A DNA stretch of 64,000 nt, from contig JAKBAD010000010.1 of NCBI GenBank assembly GCA_021809435.1, positions 1-64,000 of the forward strand, given 5' to 3'. Of the stretch, positions 9,617 to 17,813 are shown piece by piece. Position numbers and translations under genes: made by a program. How positions within the stretch are numbered: position 1 is the first letter of the stretch; each line of letters begins with the position of its first letter. The notes beneath the pieces were generated by a model that saw only the letters and a list, made by a program, of their open reading frames with translations, searched no databases and was not told the DNA's origin. Source of the stretch: Pseudomonadota bacterium. GTDB lineage: Bacteria; Pseudomonadota; Alphaproteobacteria; Acetobacterales; Acetobacteraceae.

Positions 9617-10800
9617 GCGACGCAACGATCGCGCTTCCCAACACCTCCTCGGACATGCGCAGCGCGCTGCTGCGGCGTCTTGTGCCGCCTCTGCGCTATG
9701 GGCGGCTGATCTGCGTGCTGCCCGGTGGTCAACAGGTGGAGCTGCGTGGCCCATTGCCGGGCCCGCAGGGCGTGCTGGAGCTGCATGATTGGCGCCTGTG
9801 CCTGGCCCTGGCGCTGCAGGGGGCGAATGGGCTTGATGAGAGTTATTTGGCGGGGGCGTGGAGCAGCCCGGACTTGACCGCCCTGTTGACCTTGCTGGCA
9901 CAAAATTTCGCCGATCACGCGCCCTCGGGGGGGCTTGCCGCGCCGGGGCGGCTGTTCAGGCGCCTGCGCCATGCCGCCAATGCCAATACCCGCGCGGGCG
10001 CGCGCCGCAACATCATGGCGCATTACGACCTTGGCAATGAGTTCTACGCGGCCTGGCTGGACCAGACGATGCTCTATTCCTCGGCTCTTTATGCCGCGCA
10101 GGGCGAGACGCTGGAAGCCGCCCAGGCCCGCAGATTGGCGCTTATCACCGATTGGCTTGATGTGCCCGCGGGAGGCAGCGTGCTTGAAATCGGCTGTGGC
10201 TGGGGGGCGCTGGCGCGTCACTTGGGGGAGCAGGGCGCGCGGGTCACGGGTTTGACCCTTTCGCCCGCGCAGCTTGGCTATGCCCAGGGCGTGGTGGGTG
10301 GAAATGTGCGCTTGGCATTGCGCGATTACCGGGATGAAACCGGGTTATATGACCGCATCGTCTCGATCGAGATGCTCGAAGCCGTGGGCGAGGCCTATTG
10401 GCCCACTTATTTCGCCGCGCTGCGGGCGCGGCTGAAGCCGGGCGGCAAGGCGGTGTTGCAGGTGATTACCATTGATGCCGCGCGCTATCATGCCTATCGC
10501 CGCACACCGGATTTCATTCAGCGACATATCTTTCCTGGGGGTATGTTGTTGCCCAATGCCGAAATCGGCATTCAGGCGCGCCGTGCGGGGCTTACCCAGG
10601 GCCGGGTGCTGCGGTTTGGCGCCAGCTATGCGCATACCCTGGCTGCATGGCGCGCGCGCTTTCTCGCGGCGTGGCCACGCCTTGAGGCGCTGGGGTTCGA
10701 TGCCCGCTTCAAGCGGCTATGGACCTACTACCTGGCCTATTGCGAGGCCGGGTTCGCCACCGGAATGATCAATGTCGGCCTCTACGAACTGAAAGGATGA
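9613..10800 (+). CDS. cfa: cyclopropane-fatty-acyl-phospholipid synthase
   Basis: Methylates unsaturated phospholipid acyl chains using S-adenosylmethionine at the membrane surface. The 395-residue protein has the Cfa hallmark HYDLGNEFYAAWLDQTMLYS, then VLEIGCGWGALARHL (SAM site), SIEMLEAVGEAYW with the conserved Glu, and HIFPGGMLLP. The ATG at 9613 follows AGGAG (9602-9606) and overlaps the DUF1365 stop. Together with the divergent CFA-like methyltransferase it gives this locus two enzymes of the superfamily. It belongs to the operon driven by the ECF promoter at 7514. Confidence 0.94.
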   Translation: MSDATIALPNTSSDMRSALLRRLVPPLRYGRLICVLPGGQQVELRGPLPGPQGVLELHDWRLCLALALQGANGLDESYLAGAWSSPDLTALLTLLAQNFADHAPSGGLAAPGRLFRRLRHAANANTRAGARRNIMAHYDLGNEFYAAWLDQTMLYSSALYAAQGETLEAAQARRLALITDWLDVPAGGSVLEIGCGWGALARHLGEQGARVTGLTLSPAQLGYAQGVVGGNVRLALRDYRDETGLYDRIVSIEMLEAVGEAYWPTYFAALRARLKPGGKAVLQVITIDAARYHAYRRTPDFIQRHIFPGGMLLPNAEIGIQARRAGLTQGRVLRFGASYAHTLAAWRARFLAAWPRLEALGFDARFKRLWTYYLAYCEAGFATGMINVGLYELKG

Positions 10801-10804
10801 GAGG

Positions 10805-11191
10805 ATGAAACAGCTCGCTGCGCTCTATGTCGCCACGGCGATGGTGTTTTTGGGGTTGGATGCCGTGTGGCTGAGCACCATGGCTAACCGGCTCTACAAG
10901 CCTGCCCTCCAAGGGGTATTGGCGGCAAATTTCCGCCCGGTTCCGGCGCTCCTGTTCTACATGCTCTATATCGGCGGCATTGTCGGTTTCGCTGTGCTGC
11001 CCGCCGAGAAGCCGCTGGGGGCGCTGCTGCGGGGGGCGGCGTTTGGGCTGGTCGCCTACGCCACCTATGACCTCACCAACCAGGCGACATTGGCGCGCTG
11101 GTCCACCCGGGTCACGCTGGCGGATCTCGCCTGGGGCGCGCTGGCCACGGCCGTGGCGGCCGCCGTGGCCAGGGCCATGGTGCGCGTATGA
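10805..11191 (+). CDS. DUF2177 family membrane protein
   Basis: A 128-residue integral membrane protein with about four hydrophobic segments. The N-terminal VFLGLDAVWLSTMANRLY and the YATYDLTNQATL stretch are characteristic of DUF2177. The function of the family is unknown; members often sit with cfa/DUF1365 clusters. It begins four bases after the cfa stop, with GAGG just upstream, and ends with a 4-base overlap into the SDR gene, so it is part of the same operon. Confidence 0.88.
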   Translation: MKQLAALYVATAMVFLGLDAVWLSTMANRLYKPALQGVLAANFRPVPALLFYMLYIGGIVGFAVLPAEKPLGALLRGAAFGLVAYATYDLTNQATLARWSTRVTLADLAWGALATAVAAAVARAMVRV

Positions 11192-11910
11192 GCGCGCTTG
11201 GCCCGCGCGCGGTGGTGTTTGGCGCTGGCGGCGCGATTGGCGGCGCGTTGGTGGACGAACTGGCCAATCGCGGTGTTGCCGAAATCCACGCCCTCTCGCG
11301 CCATCCCGGCCGGGCGCCCGCACCCGTGCACACTGATTATGCCGATATACTCGATGAACCATCCCTGGCGGAGGTGGCATTGCGCCTGGGGGCTATGGGA
11401 GCGCTCGATACCGTGATCGTTGCCACAGGTTTGCTGCATGGCGCCGGGCTCTCGCCCGAAAAAGCCTTGCGTGATTTGCGTCCGGAGGCGATGGCGACGC
11501 TGTTTGCCGTGAATTGCACCGGCCCGGCGTTGGTCATGAAGCATTTTCTGCCCTTGCTGGCGCGCGACCGCCCCGCCCGGTTTGCCGTGCTTTCGGCGCG
11601 TGTGGGCAGCATCTCCGATAATCATAAAGGCGGCTGGTATGGCTACCGCGCGGCTAAGGCGGCCTTGAACATGATGGTGCGCGGCGCGGCCATAGAGACC
11701 GCGCGGCGTGCACCGCAGGCCGTGGTATTGGCGTTGCATCCGGGCACGGTGGAAAGTCCGCTCTCACGCCCCTTCCAGGGCTTTATTCCCAAATCACATC
11801 TGACTTCCCCGGTTCAGGCGGCAAAAAATCTGCTGAACGTTCTGGAGGCCGCCAATATTGAACAATCCGGTCGGCTACTGGCCTATGATGGGCAGGAAAT
11901 TGCCCCCTGA
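11188..11910 (+). CDS. short-chain dehydrogenase/reductase
   Basis: A 240-residue SDR-family oxidoreductase. It has an N-terminal nucleotide motif VVFGAGGAIGGALVDELA and the catalytic pair in YRAAKAALNMM (Tyr-x3-Lys). The sequence resembles the CsgA/C-factor-like SDR branch. The substrate is unknown; position as the last gene of the oxidoreductase-DUF1365-cfa-DUF2177 operon suggests a lipid-derived carbonyl or reactive aldehyde, which is inference. The R. sphaeroides RpoE regulon also contains an SDR in its equivalent cluster. Its stop directly abuts the end of the converging membrane-protein gene. Confidence 0.88.
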   Translation: MSALGPRAVVFGAGGAIGGALVDELANRGVAEIHALSRHPGRAPAPVHTDYADILDEPSLAEVALRLGAMGALDTVIVATGLLHGAGLSPEKALRDLRPEAMATLFAVNCTGPALVMKHFLPLLARDRPARFAVLSARVGSISDNHKGGWYGYRAAKAALNMMVRGAAIETARRAPQAVVLALHPGTVESPLSRPFQGFIPKSHLTSPVQAAKNLLNVLEAANIEQSGRLLAYDGQEIAP

Positions 11911-12468
11911 TCAGCCGCGCAGACGGGCATAGGTCATGCCTAAAAAGGCCGTCAACATACCAACACTGGCGGCGTTGAGGGTACGCAACGCCTGAAGCTG
12001 GACCGGGGTGAAGTGCAGCAATGGTGAAATTAACCAACCGGCATTGCCGTGGCTGAGATAAAGCGCGATCGGCGGCGCCATGAGCGCGAAGCTGAGCCAG
12101 CGTTCACGCGTGGTGAATGAGAGTGTCGCGAGGCTGATACAGGGCAGCAAGAACAGCTCGACCCCAGACGCGCCCCCCAGCAACTTGGCGCACCACAGCG
12201 TGTTGAGGGTTCCCAGTGCCGGCAAGGCCGCCCGCGCGGCGCGCGGATGAGAGCGGGCCAGCAAAGCGATGGCCAGAAACAGCGGGCTGGCCAGCATGGT
12301 GATGAAGACCGGCGCGGCGGCGGGCCCGATCATGACATAGAGCGACAACGGATAGACCGGGCCATTGGCGCCGATGACGGTTGAGATCAGGCAGGTGGCA
12401 CGGGTCAGCGGATCGAGGGTGGCGATATCTGAGCGGAGACGGCGGAGGGTGATCATATCATGCTTCAC
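11911..12468 (-). CDS. predicted membrane protein of unknown function
   Basis: A 185-residue protein with several hydrophobic segments (around residues 38-75, 80-125 and 128-180) and no recognised domain. It starts 35 bases after the upstream DUF6134 gene and is probably cotranscribed from the ECF promoter at 13214. A function cannot be assigned from the sequence. Its association with the RpoE-ChrR-type promoter is the main clue. An ATG four codons into the frame is a possible alternative start. Confidence 0.65.
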   Translation of the reverse strand: MKHDMITLRRLRSDIATLDPLTRATCLISTVIGANGPVYPLSLYVMIGPAAAPVFITMLASPLFLAIALLARSHPRAARAALPALGTLNTLWCAKLLGGASGVELFLLPCISLATLSFTTRERWLSFALMAPPIALYLSHGNAGWLISPLLHFTPVQLQALRTLNAASVGMLTAFLGMTYARLRG

Positions 12469-12503
12469 TTACACATGGGGGCTGCCAATGCCGGCTTGGC
12501 CGC

Positions 12504-13157
12504 TCAGCCATCGCGGCGCAAATAGCGGATGGCAGAGCCATCCTTGCCGGTAAAGCCCAGGCTGAGCCAGCTATTATCCCGGCCATACCAAAGGTCGAGC
12601 CCGACATCGCCCGAAAGCCGGTAATGCTGCCCGTTGGCCACACCGCCATTCGCCAGAGGCACCTGCTCCTCGCCCAGAGCGGCGACATGCGGATGGGTAA
12701 GCTTGCCGGTCTGCGGATTGATCCAGGGGCCGTTCAACTCGGCGATATTCCAATGCGTGGCGGGCAACGCATGGGGCGGCGCGAAATAGGTCATGGTGCC
12801 CGTGCCTTCAACCATAAGTCCCGAGGGTGTGAGATCGGCGCGCATATGATCGGCCTTGCCGTCGTCATTGGTGCGGGTCTCGATGTGGAACATGCGCCCC
12901 CCCGCCCATTGTTCGATACCATCCATTTGATAATGAAACAAACGAATCGGTCCAAAAAACACATCGATGCGGACGGCGATGTTAATGGTGAGGTCGCCGT
13001 TGCGTTGCGCGAAATCCAGCGTGTGTGTGCCTATCTGATGGCCCTTGCGCCATATCTCGAACGCCAGCCGGCCGCGCGGAGGCACCGATTGCGCCCACGC
13101 CCGCTGTTTGTAGGCGAGAAACCCTGAGAACCCCAATAAATAATCACGCCGCCGCAT
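12504..13157 (-). CDS. DUF6134 family exported protein
   Basis: A 217-residue protein with an N-terminal export-type segment (MRRRDYLLGFSGFLAYKQRAWA). The body resembles the DUF6134 family: LAFEIWRKGHQIGTHTLDF, a paired DVFFGPIRLFHYQMDGIEQW and a later LPATHWNIAELNGPWINPQTG. Members are predicted beta-rich periplasmic or lipid-associated proteins of unknown activity. A two-arginine motif may indicate Tat export but is weak. It is immediately downstream of an ECF promoter (13189-13214), with a short leader of about 20 bases and no clear ribosome-binding site. Confidence 0.72.
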   Translation of the reverse strand: MRRRDYLLGFSGFLAYKQRAWAQSVPPRGRLAFEIWRKGHQIGTHTLDFAQRNGDLTINIAVRIDVFFGPIRLFHYQMDGIEQWAGGRMFHIETRTNDDGKADHMRADLTPSGLMVEGTGTMTYFAPPHALPATHWNIAELNGPWINPQTGKLTHPHVAALGEEQVPLANGGVANGQHYRLSGDVGLDLWYGRDNSWLSLGFTGKDGSAIRYLRRDG

Positions 13158-13188
13158 GTGCTATTACCAGTTAAAGTATACGCCGCTC

Positions 13189-13214
13189 TACGCGCCGAAC
13201 CGGTGATTGGATCA
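13189..13214 (-). promoter_or_regulatory. ECF (RpoE/ChrR-type) promoter for DUF6134 gene pair
   Basis: On the minus strand TGATCC (13214-13209) is followed after exactly 16 bases by CGTAGA (13192-13187). It matches the three other promoters of this type in the window in hexamer, spacing and CGTA core. The predicted start of transcription is about 23 bases before the ATG at 13157. Confidence 0.8.
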
Positions 13215-13378
13215 TGGAGAGATATGACGCTTGTCATCCTTGGGATGAAAGTCGCTGATCGAGAGGCACGCCAACCCGGCGTGCAGAAGAGCCTTGCGTG
13301 GGGGCGCATGTTCACCCCGCGGGAACCTGCCTAAATGTCGCCCGGCGGCGCGTATGAGGCGCTGACCGGGGAGGAAGC

Positions 13379-14284
13379 ATGCAACACACCACGCTCAGCT
13401 TGCGCCACGGGCTGCTGGCCTTGGCGGTCATGGCGGTTTGGGGGAGCAATTTTGTCATCATCCGGTTGGGGCTTGACCAGTTTCCGCCGTTCCTGTTCGC
13501 GGGGTTGCGCTTCACGCTGGCGGCGTTGCCGGGCGTTTTCTTTCTGCCCCGGCCAAACGTCACTTGGCTCAATCTGGCGGCATATGGCGTGCTCATCGGG
13601 GCGGGGCAGTTCGGGCTGCTGTTTTTGGCCATGGACGGTCACATCTCCCCGGGCCTTGCCTCGCTGGTGATCCAGGTTCAGGTGTTTTTCACCATCTTTT
13701 TGTCCATGGCGCGCAGCGGCGAGCGTGTGCGCGGGTTTCAGGTCGTGGCGTGTCTGCTGGCGGTTGCGGGGATTGCGGTCATTGCCGCGCACGTGAATGG
13801 CAGGACGACACCGCTGGGGCTGGCGCTGGTGGTGCTGGCCGCCGCCAGCTGGGCGGTGGGCAATATTGTCGCGCGCGAGGGGCGGGCGACGAATGTCTTG
13901 GCCTATGTGGTGTGGGGCAGCCTGTTTTCGGCGCCGCCTTTGCTCGCTGTGTCGCTGGTGGTGGATGGCCCGGCGGCGATTGGCGCGGCGCTTGGCCATG
14001 CCACGCTCGGCGGCTGGGCCGCGGTGGTGTGGCAATCTCTGGGCAATAGCTGGTTTGGGTATGCGAGTTGGGCGTTTTTGCTGGCGCGCTACCCATCCGC
14101 GACGGTCAGCCCGATGGCGCTGCTGGTGCCGGTATTTGGCATGGGAGCCGCGGTGCTCTGGCTTGGCGAGCCGATGCCGGGCTGGAAGCTGGCGGCCGCG
14201 GCGCTGGTGATTTTGGGGCTTGGGGTGAGTGTGTTTTATCCGCGTCTGCATGGCCGTTTGGCCGCGTTCAGAGGCGCGGATTAG
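13379..14284 (+). CDS. EamA-family (DMT) exporter
   Basis: A 301-residue inner-membrane transporter with ten predicted helices in two EamA repeats. The first repeat begins MAVWGSNFVIIRLGLDQFPP, and the second begins AAASWAVGNIVAREG. The pattern is close to the amino-acid/metabolite exporters related to YdeD. The substrate cannot be read from sequence. A GGAGG (13371-13375) sits just before the ATG. The divergent DUF6134 gene is controlled separately. Confidence 0.9.
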   Translation: MQHTTLSLRHGLLALAVMAVWGSNFVIIRLGLDQFPPFLFAGLRFTLAALPGVFFLPRPNVTWLNLAAYGVLIGAGQFGLLFLAMDGHISPGLASLVIQVQVFFTIFLSMARSGERVRGFQVVACLLAVAGIAVIAAHVNGRTTPLGLALVVLAAASWAVGNIVAREGRATNVLAYVVWGSLFSAPPLLAVSLVVDGPAAIGAALGHATLGGWAAVVWQSLGNSWFGYASWAFLLARYPSATVSPMALLVPVFGMGAAVLWLGEPMPGWKLAAAALVILGLGVSVFYPRLHGRLAAFRGAD

Positions 14285-14360
14285 GCGCGCTCTCAATGCC
14301 GTCATCCACCGATGACGTGCGCCGCGCAATGGAGATGGCGGATGAGCGGTGCGTGTGTTT

Positions 14361-14407
14361 GGGCAGAGCACGCGGCGGACAGGATTGAAACGCCGCGCGC
14401 TCTGCCC
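14361..14407. repeat. long GC-rich hairpin after the EamA gene
   Basis: Bases 14361-14377 pair with 14391-14407 over 17 positions with one mismatch, around a 13-base loop. The stem is very GC-rich. No T-run follows on either strand, so it may be a factor-assisted terminator, an RNA processing site or an interspersed repeat. No similar copy was noticed elsewhere in the window. Confidence 0.5.
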
Positions 14408-14478
14408 CACACTGAAGAGGCATGGCATTGGCCATGGCACAGCCGCCATAGGCGAAGCTGGCCTGAAACGGGGGAAGC

Positions 14479-14688
14479 ATGATGTGTCCGCACTGTTCTG
14501 ATGGTTCCAGTCCTTTGCACGCCCAGCGCGCCCAGATCATGCATCTCCTGGCCCTGATCGAACACCCAACCGCGCTGCCGGCGGAGGGCGCCTTGCGTAT
14601 TGCCGCGGAGCTTCTGGCCTGGGCGGGCAGGGAGGAGCCGCGCTTTTGCTGCGCGCCGCCCGCTATGCCCGGGCGCGTGGCGGCTTAG
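14479..14688 (+). CDS. small hypothetical protein with N-terminal CxxC
   Basis: A possible 69-residue protein beginning MMCPHCSDGSSPLHAQRAQ. GGGGAAGC lies directly before the two ATG codons and gives a plausible ribosome-binding site. The CPHC pair could bind metal or be redox active. No family is recognised. It occupies an otherwise empty 500-base space between eamA and the amidohydrolase, so chance coding is possible. Confidence 0.42.
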   Translation: MMCPHCSDGSSPLHAQRAQIMHLLALIEHPTALPAEGALRIAAELLAWAGREEPRFCCAPPAMPGRVAA

Positions 14689-14742
14689 ACTATGATTGAC
14701 CCCCGGCAATCATATTCAGGCTTTGTTTTTGCGATGAATTTC

Positions 14743-14782
14743 ATTGGTTTAGATCGAATCGGCCAATTCGATCTAAACCAAT
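14743..14782. repeat. perfect 17-bp inverted repeat upstream of amidohydrolase
   Basis: ATTGGTTTAGATCGAAT (14743-14759) is repeated exactly in inverted orientation at 14766-14782 with a 6-base centre. It ends 24 bases before the ATG of the amidohydrolase gene. Arms are AT-rich compared with the surroundings. It could be a repressor operator, an RNA hairpin in the leader, or a small repeated element. Confidence 0.6.
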
Positions 14783-14806
14783 ATTGATCTACGGGGAGGC
14801 GCCGAT

Positions 14807-16066
14807 ATGGACGCCCATGCCATTCTGCCCGGCCCGTCGGCCGATCTGCTCGCTGAGCTCGAGCATGTTTACCAGGATCTGCACGCCAACCCCGAACTCT
14901 CGATGCAGGAACACCGGACAGCGGGCATCGTGGCGGCGTGGCTCCGCCGGCACGGCTACGAGGTCACCGAGGGCGTTGGCGGTACCGGCGTTGTGGGGGT
15001 GTTGCGTACTGGCGATGGCCCGGTGGTTTTGGCGCGCGCCGATATGGATGCCCTGCCGATCAGGGAAAGCACCGGCCTGTCCTATGCCAGTGATAAATCC
15101 GGCACGGACCGTTTTGGCCAAGCCACGGCCATTGCCCATTCCTGCGGGCATGACATGCATGTGGCGTGGCTGATGGGGGCCGCCAGCATTTTGGCCGCGA
15201 ACCGGGCGGCCTGGCGTGGTACGGTCCTGGCTGTCTTCCAGCCGGGCGAGGAAACCGGGCAGGGCGCGCGGGCCATGATTGAGGACGGCATGGTCAAGCG
15301 GTTTCCCAGGCCCGATGTCACGCTGGGCCAGCATGTGATGCCGTTGCCGGCCGGGCAGATTGGCTGGCGCGTTGGCACGATGCTCTCGGCCGGGGATAGC
15401 TGGGAGGTGACCATGTTCGGCCGTGGTGCCCATGGCTCCATGCCGCAAAAGAGCGTTGATCCGGTGGTGATGGCGGCTTCAACGGTGATGCGCCTGCAAA
15501 CGGTGGTCTCGCGCGAGGTGGCGATGACGGATGCCGCCGTGGTGACGGTTGGCTCGTTACAGGCCGGGATGAACGAGAACGTGATTCCCGACCGGGCTTT
15601 GCTGCGCCTCAATGTCCGGACCTTCAAGGCCGAGGTGCGTACCCGCGTGCTTGCGGCGGTGAGGCGGATTCTCGAGGCCGAGGCCCAGGCGTCAGGCGCG
15701 CCGAGGCCCCCGGAGGTCTCGGTGCTGAGCGAGTTTCCGCTCACCCGTAACGATGAAACCGCCACGCGTAAGGTGGTGGCCGCGTTGGAGCGGCGTTTTG
15801 GCGCCGCGCGTGTAAGCGAGGTCTCCCCCGCCACGGCGAGTGAGGATTTTGGCCTGTTCGGCACGGCCTGGAATACGCCCGCGGTGTTTTGGGTGATTGG
15901 CGGCATCGATCCCGCCACATACGAAGAGGCCCGCAAGGCGGGCAGGGTTGATGAGTTGCCCGCCAACCATGCGCCGAATTTCGCGCCCGTGATTCACCCG
16001 ACCCTGCGCACCGGCATCGAGGCCATGCTGAGCGCGGTCGGGGCCTGGCTGTGTTCCCATGCATAG
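14807..16066 (+). CDS. M20-family amidohydrolase (hippurate hydrolase/aminoacylase type)
   Basis: A 419-residue cytoplasmic metallopeptidase-like hydrolase of the M20D group, which cleaves N-acyl amino acids and similar amides. The metal site motif HSCGHDMHVAWLMGAA lies near residue 104, followed by FQPGEETGQGARAMI, GQHVMPLPAGQIG and HGSMPQKSVDPV (dimerisation domain). The ATG follows GGGGAGG (about 14792-14798). Exact substrate (hippurate, acetyl- or indole-amino acids) is not determinable. A strong dyad sits just upstream, and the gene overlaps the TRIC gene by eight bases, implying cotranscription. Confidence 0.92.
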   Translation: MDAHAILPGPSADLLAELEHVYQDLHANPELSMQEHRTAGIVAAWLRRHGYEVTEGVGGTGVVGVLRTGDGPVVLARADMDALPIRESTGLSYASDKSGTDRFGQATAIAHSCGHDMHVAWLMGAASILAANRAAWRGTVLAVFQPGEETGQGARAMIEDGMVKRFPRPDVTLGQHVMPLPAGQIGWRVGTMLSAGDSWEVTMFGRGAHGSMPQKSVDPVVMAASTVMRLQTVVSREVAMTDAAVVTVGSLQAGMNENVIPDRALLRLNVRTFKAEVRTRVLAAVRRILEAEAQASGAPRPPEVSVLSEFPLTRNDETATRKVVAALERRFGAARVSEVSPATASEDFGLFGTAWNTPAVFWVIGGIDPATYEEARKAGRVDELPANHAPNFAPVIHPTLRTGIEAMLSAVGAWLCSHA

Positions 16067-16700
16067 CGCGGTGCTGAACGGTTTGAGTGAGATGCTCGAT
16101 TGGGTGGGAACCCTGGCGTTTGCCCTGAGCGGCGGGCTGCTGGGTGTCCGCAAGCGGTTCGATTTGTTCGGCGTCTTGTTTCTCTCTTTCGTGGTGGCGG
16201 TTGCGGGCGGCATGATGCGCGATGTTCTGATCGGCGCTCTGCCGCCGGCCGCGATTACCGATACGCATTATTTCCTGATCTCGATCGGTGGCGGGGTGCT
16301 GACTTTTTACTGGTATCCACGGGTGGCCACATTGCAGCGCCAAATCCTGTTGTTCGACATGGTGGGCCTCGCGCTGTTTGCCGTCATCGGTGCGCAAAAG
16401 GCCTTGGACCACGGCATTAACCCGCTGATGGCGGCGATTTTGGGCATGCTGACCGGCATTGGCGGCGGAATGGCGCGCGATGTTCTGGCGGGCGAGGTTC
16501 CCTTCGTGCTTCGTGGCGATCTTTATGCGATTGCCGCGCTGGCGGCGGGGGCGGTTGTGTCCGTTGGGCACGCGGCTGGCGTGGCGCCGCTGATATCCAT
16601 GCCGCTTGGCGCCGTGCTGTGTATTTTTCTCAGGCTGATGGCAATTTATCGTGGGTGGCGCGCGCCGGTGGCCAAATGGGGTAATGACGAAGCCGTGTGA
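16059..16700 (+). CDS. TRIC-type cation channel family protein
   Basis: A 213-residue integral membrane protein with seven predicted helices in two repeats (UPF0126/TRIC). Signature stretches are LSGGLLGVRKRFDLFGV and AVAGGMMRDVLIGALPP in the first repeat, and GMLTGIGGGMARDVLAGEVP in the second. Prokaryotic TRIC proteins are trimeric monovalent cation channels. The ATG overlaps the end of the amidohydrolase gene by eight bases. Some family members have been linked to glycine export, so amino-acid-related transport is possible given its partner. Confidence 0.9.
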   Translation: MHSAVLNGLSEMLDWVGTLAFALSGGLLGVRKRFDLFGVLFLSFVVAVAGGMMRDVLIGALPPAAITDTHYFLISIGGGVLTFYWYPRVATLQRQILLFDMVGLALFAVIGAQKALDHGINPLMAAILGMLTGIGGGMARDVLAGEVPFVLRGDLYAIAALAAGAVVSVGHAAGVAPLISMPLGAVLCIFLRLMAIYRGWRAPVAKWGNDEAV

Positions 16701-16718
16701 AGCGCCCGCTCAGGCGGC

Positions 16719-17621
16719 TTACGGGGATAGCCTGTCGATAAAACCAGGCGGCGCCGGGGCCATGCCGTGGGCGGCGAGCAGGGCGATCGCCTGGTCGGGA
16801 ACATCAGAGATTATCCCATCCACCTGAAGCTCGATCATTCTCCTGATATCCCGGTGGTCGTTGACCGTCCACGGAATCACGGCCAGCCCGAGGCGGTGCG
16901 CCTCCGCCAGTTCGGCGGCGCTTATGGTCTTGTGGTTGGGCGCCCAAATGGCCGCACCGGTACTTGCCACGGCGCGCGGCAAGCTGCCTGGGGGTTCGTG
17001 CTCACATGCGCCGGGTCTGGGCTCTGGGCCGAACCGTAAAGCGGCCCGGTCCGCTATGTGCGCATCCGTCAGGCAGCCACGCCGCAGAGAGGGAGCTAGT
17101 CTCGCCATCTCTTCCAGAATCCGCCAATCAAAGGCGAAAATCACGGCCCTGCCGGTTGCCCCGGCGCGGCTCAGAACCTGCAAGACCTGCGTGGCCAGCT
17201 CTGCGGGTGGGTAGGGCGCATCTGGCTCGGATTTGATCTCGACCAGCAGATCAAGCACTGGGCAGGCCGCCAAAACCTCGGCGAGCGTGGGAATCCGCAC
17301 GCCGTCCTGCCCCTTCTGGGCGGGGTATTGGCGGGCATAGTTTGAGTGGCGGCGCAACCGGCCCACGTCAAACTCGGCCAATTGGGGGCGGGTGAGGTCG
17401 CGGATCAGCGGCGCCGCCGCGCTGACATAAGCGCCCGATGCGATACGGGCGATATCGGGATGCGGCCGCGCATCATGGTGGATGACAGGAATTTTATCCG
17501 CCGTCAGGCGGATATCGAGCTCAATCCCCGTCACCCCCAGCCGGGAGGCCAGGAAAAACCCTGGCAGTGTGTTCTCCGGCGCCAAGCCCCGCGCGCCCCG
17601 ATGGCCAAAAACCGCGATCAT
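16719..17621 (-). CDS. glycerophosphodiester phosphodiesterase
   Basis: A 300-residue GDPD-family enzyme that hydrolyses glycerophosphodiesters to glycerol-3-phosphate and an alcohol. The N-terminus FGHRGARGLAPENTLPGF contains the catalytic HRG and Glu-Asn. GIELDIRLTADKIPVIHHD gives the metal ligands. A conserved later segment is IPWTVNDHRDIRRMIELQVDGIISD. It has no signal peptide, so it is a UgpQ-like cytoplasmic form. It converges with the TRIC gene. Confidence 0.94.
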   Translation of the reverse strand: MIAVFGHRGARGLAPENTLPGFFLASRLGVTGIELDIRLTADKIPVIHHDARPHPDIARIASGAYVSAAAPLIRDLTRPQLAEFDVGRLRRHSNYARQYPAQKGQDGVRIPTLAEVLAACPVLDLLVEIKSEPDAPYPPAELATQVLQVLSRAGATGRAVIFAFDWRILEEMARLAPSLRRGCLTDAHIADRAALRFGPEPRPGACEHEPPGSLPRAVASTGAAIWAPNHKTISAAELAEAHRLGLAVIPWTVNDHRDIRRMIELQVDGIISDVPDQAIALLAAHGMAPAPPGFIDRLSP

Positions 17622-17813
17622 GGTTCGTATGCCCAGTATTGCCCGGCAAGGCTACCAGGGAGTTTGGCACTGGTCACCTGGCCGCTACAGGCGAGCCCGA
17701 GGCGCAGTGTTGATTTTGGCTTGCAAGAGCGCGGCGCAACTCATCAGCCGGAAATATCCTGGGCCTTGATCAGGCTCAAGCCTCCGGGGCTGTGGATCGT
17801 CTAGCGTGGCGTC

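Noticed and set aside
13331-14449. 372-residue antisense frame over the EamA gene
   Set aside because: The sense frame is a clear ten-helix transporter. The antisense product is highly basic and without domain features.
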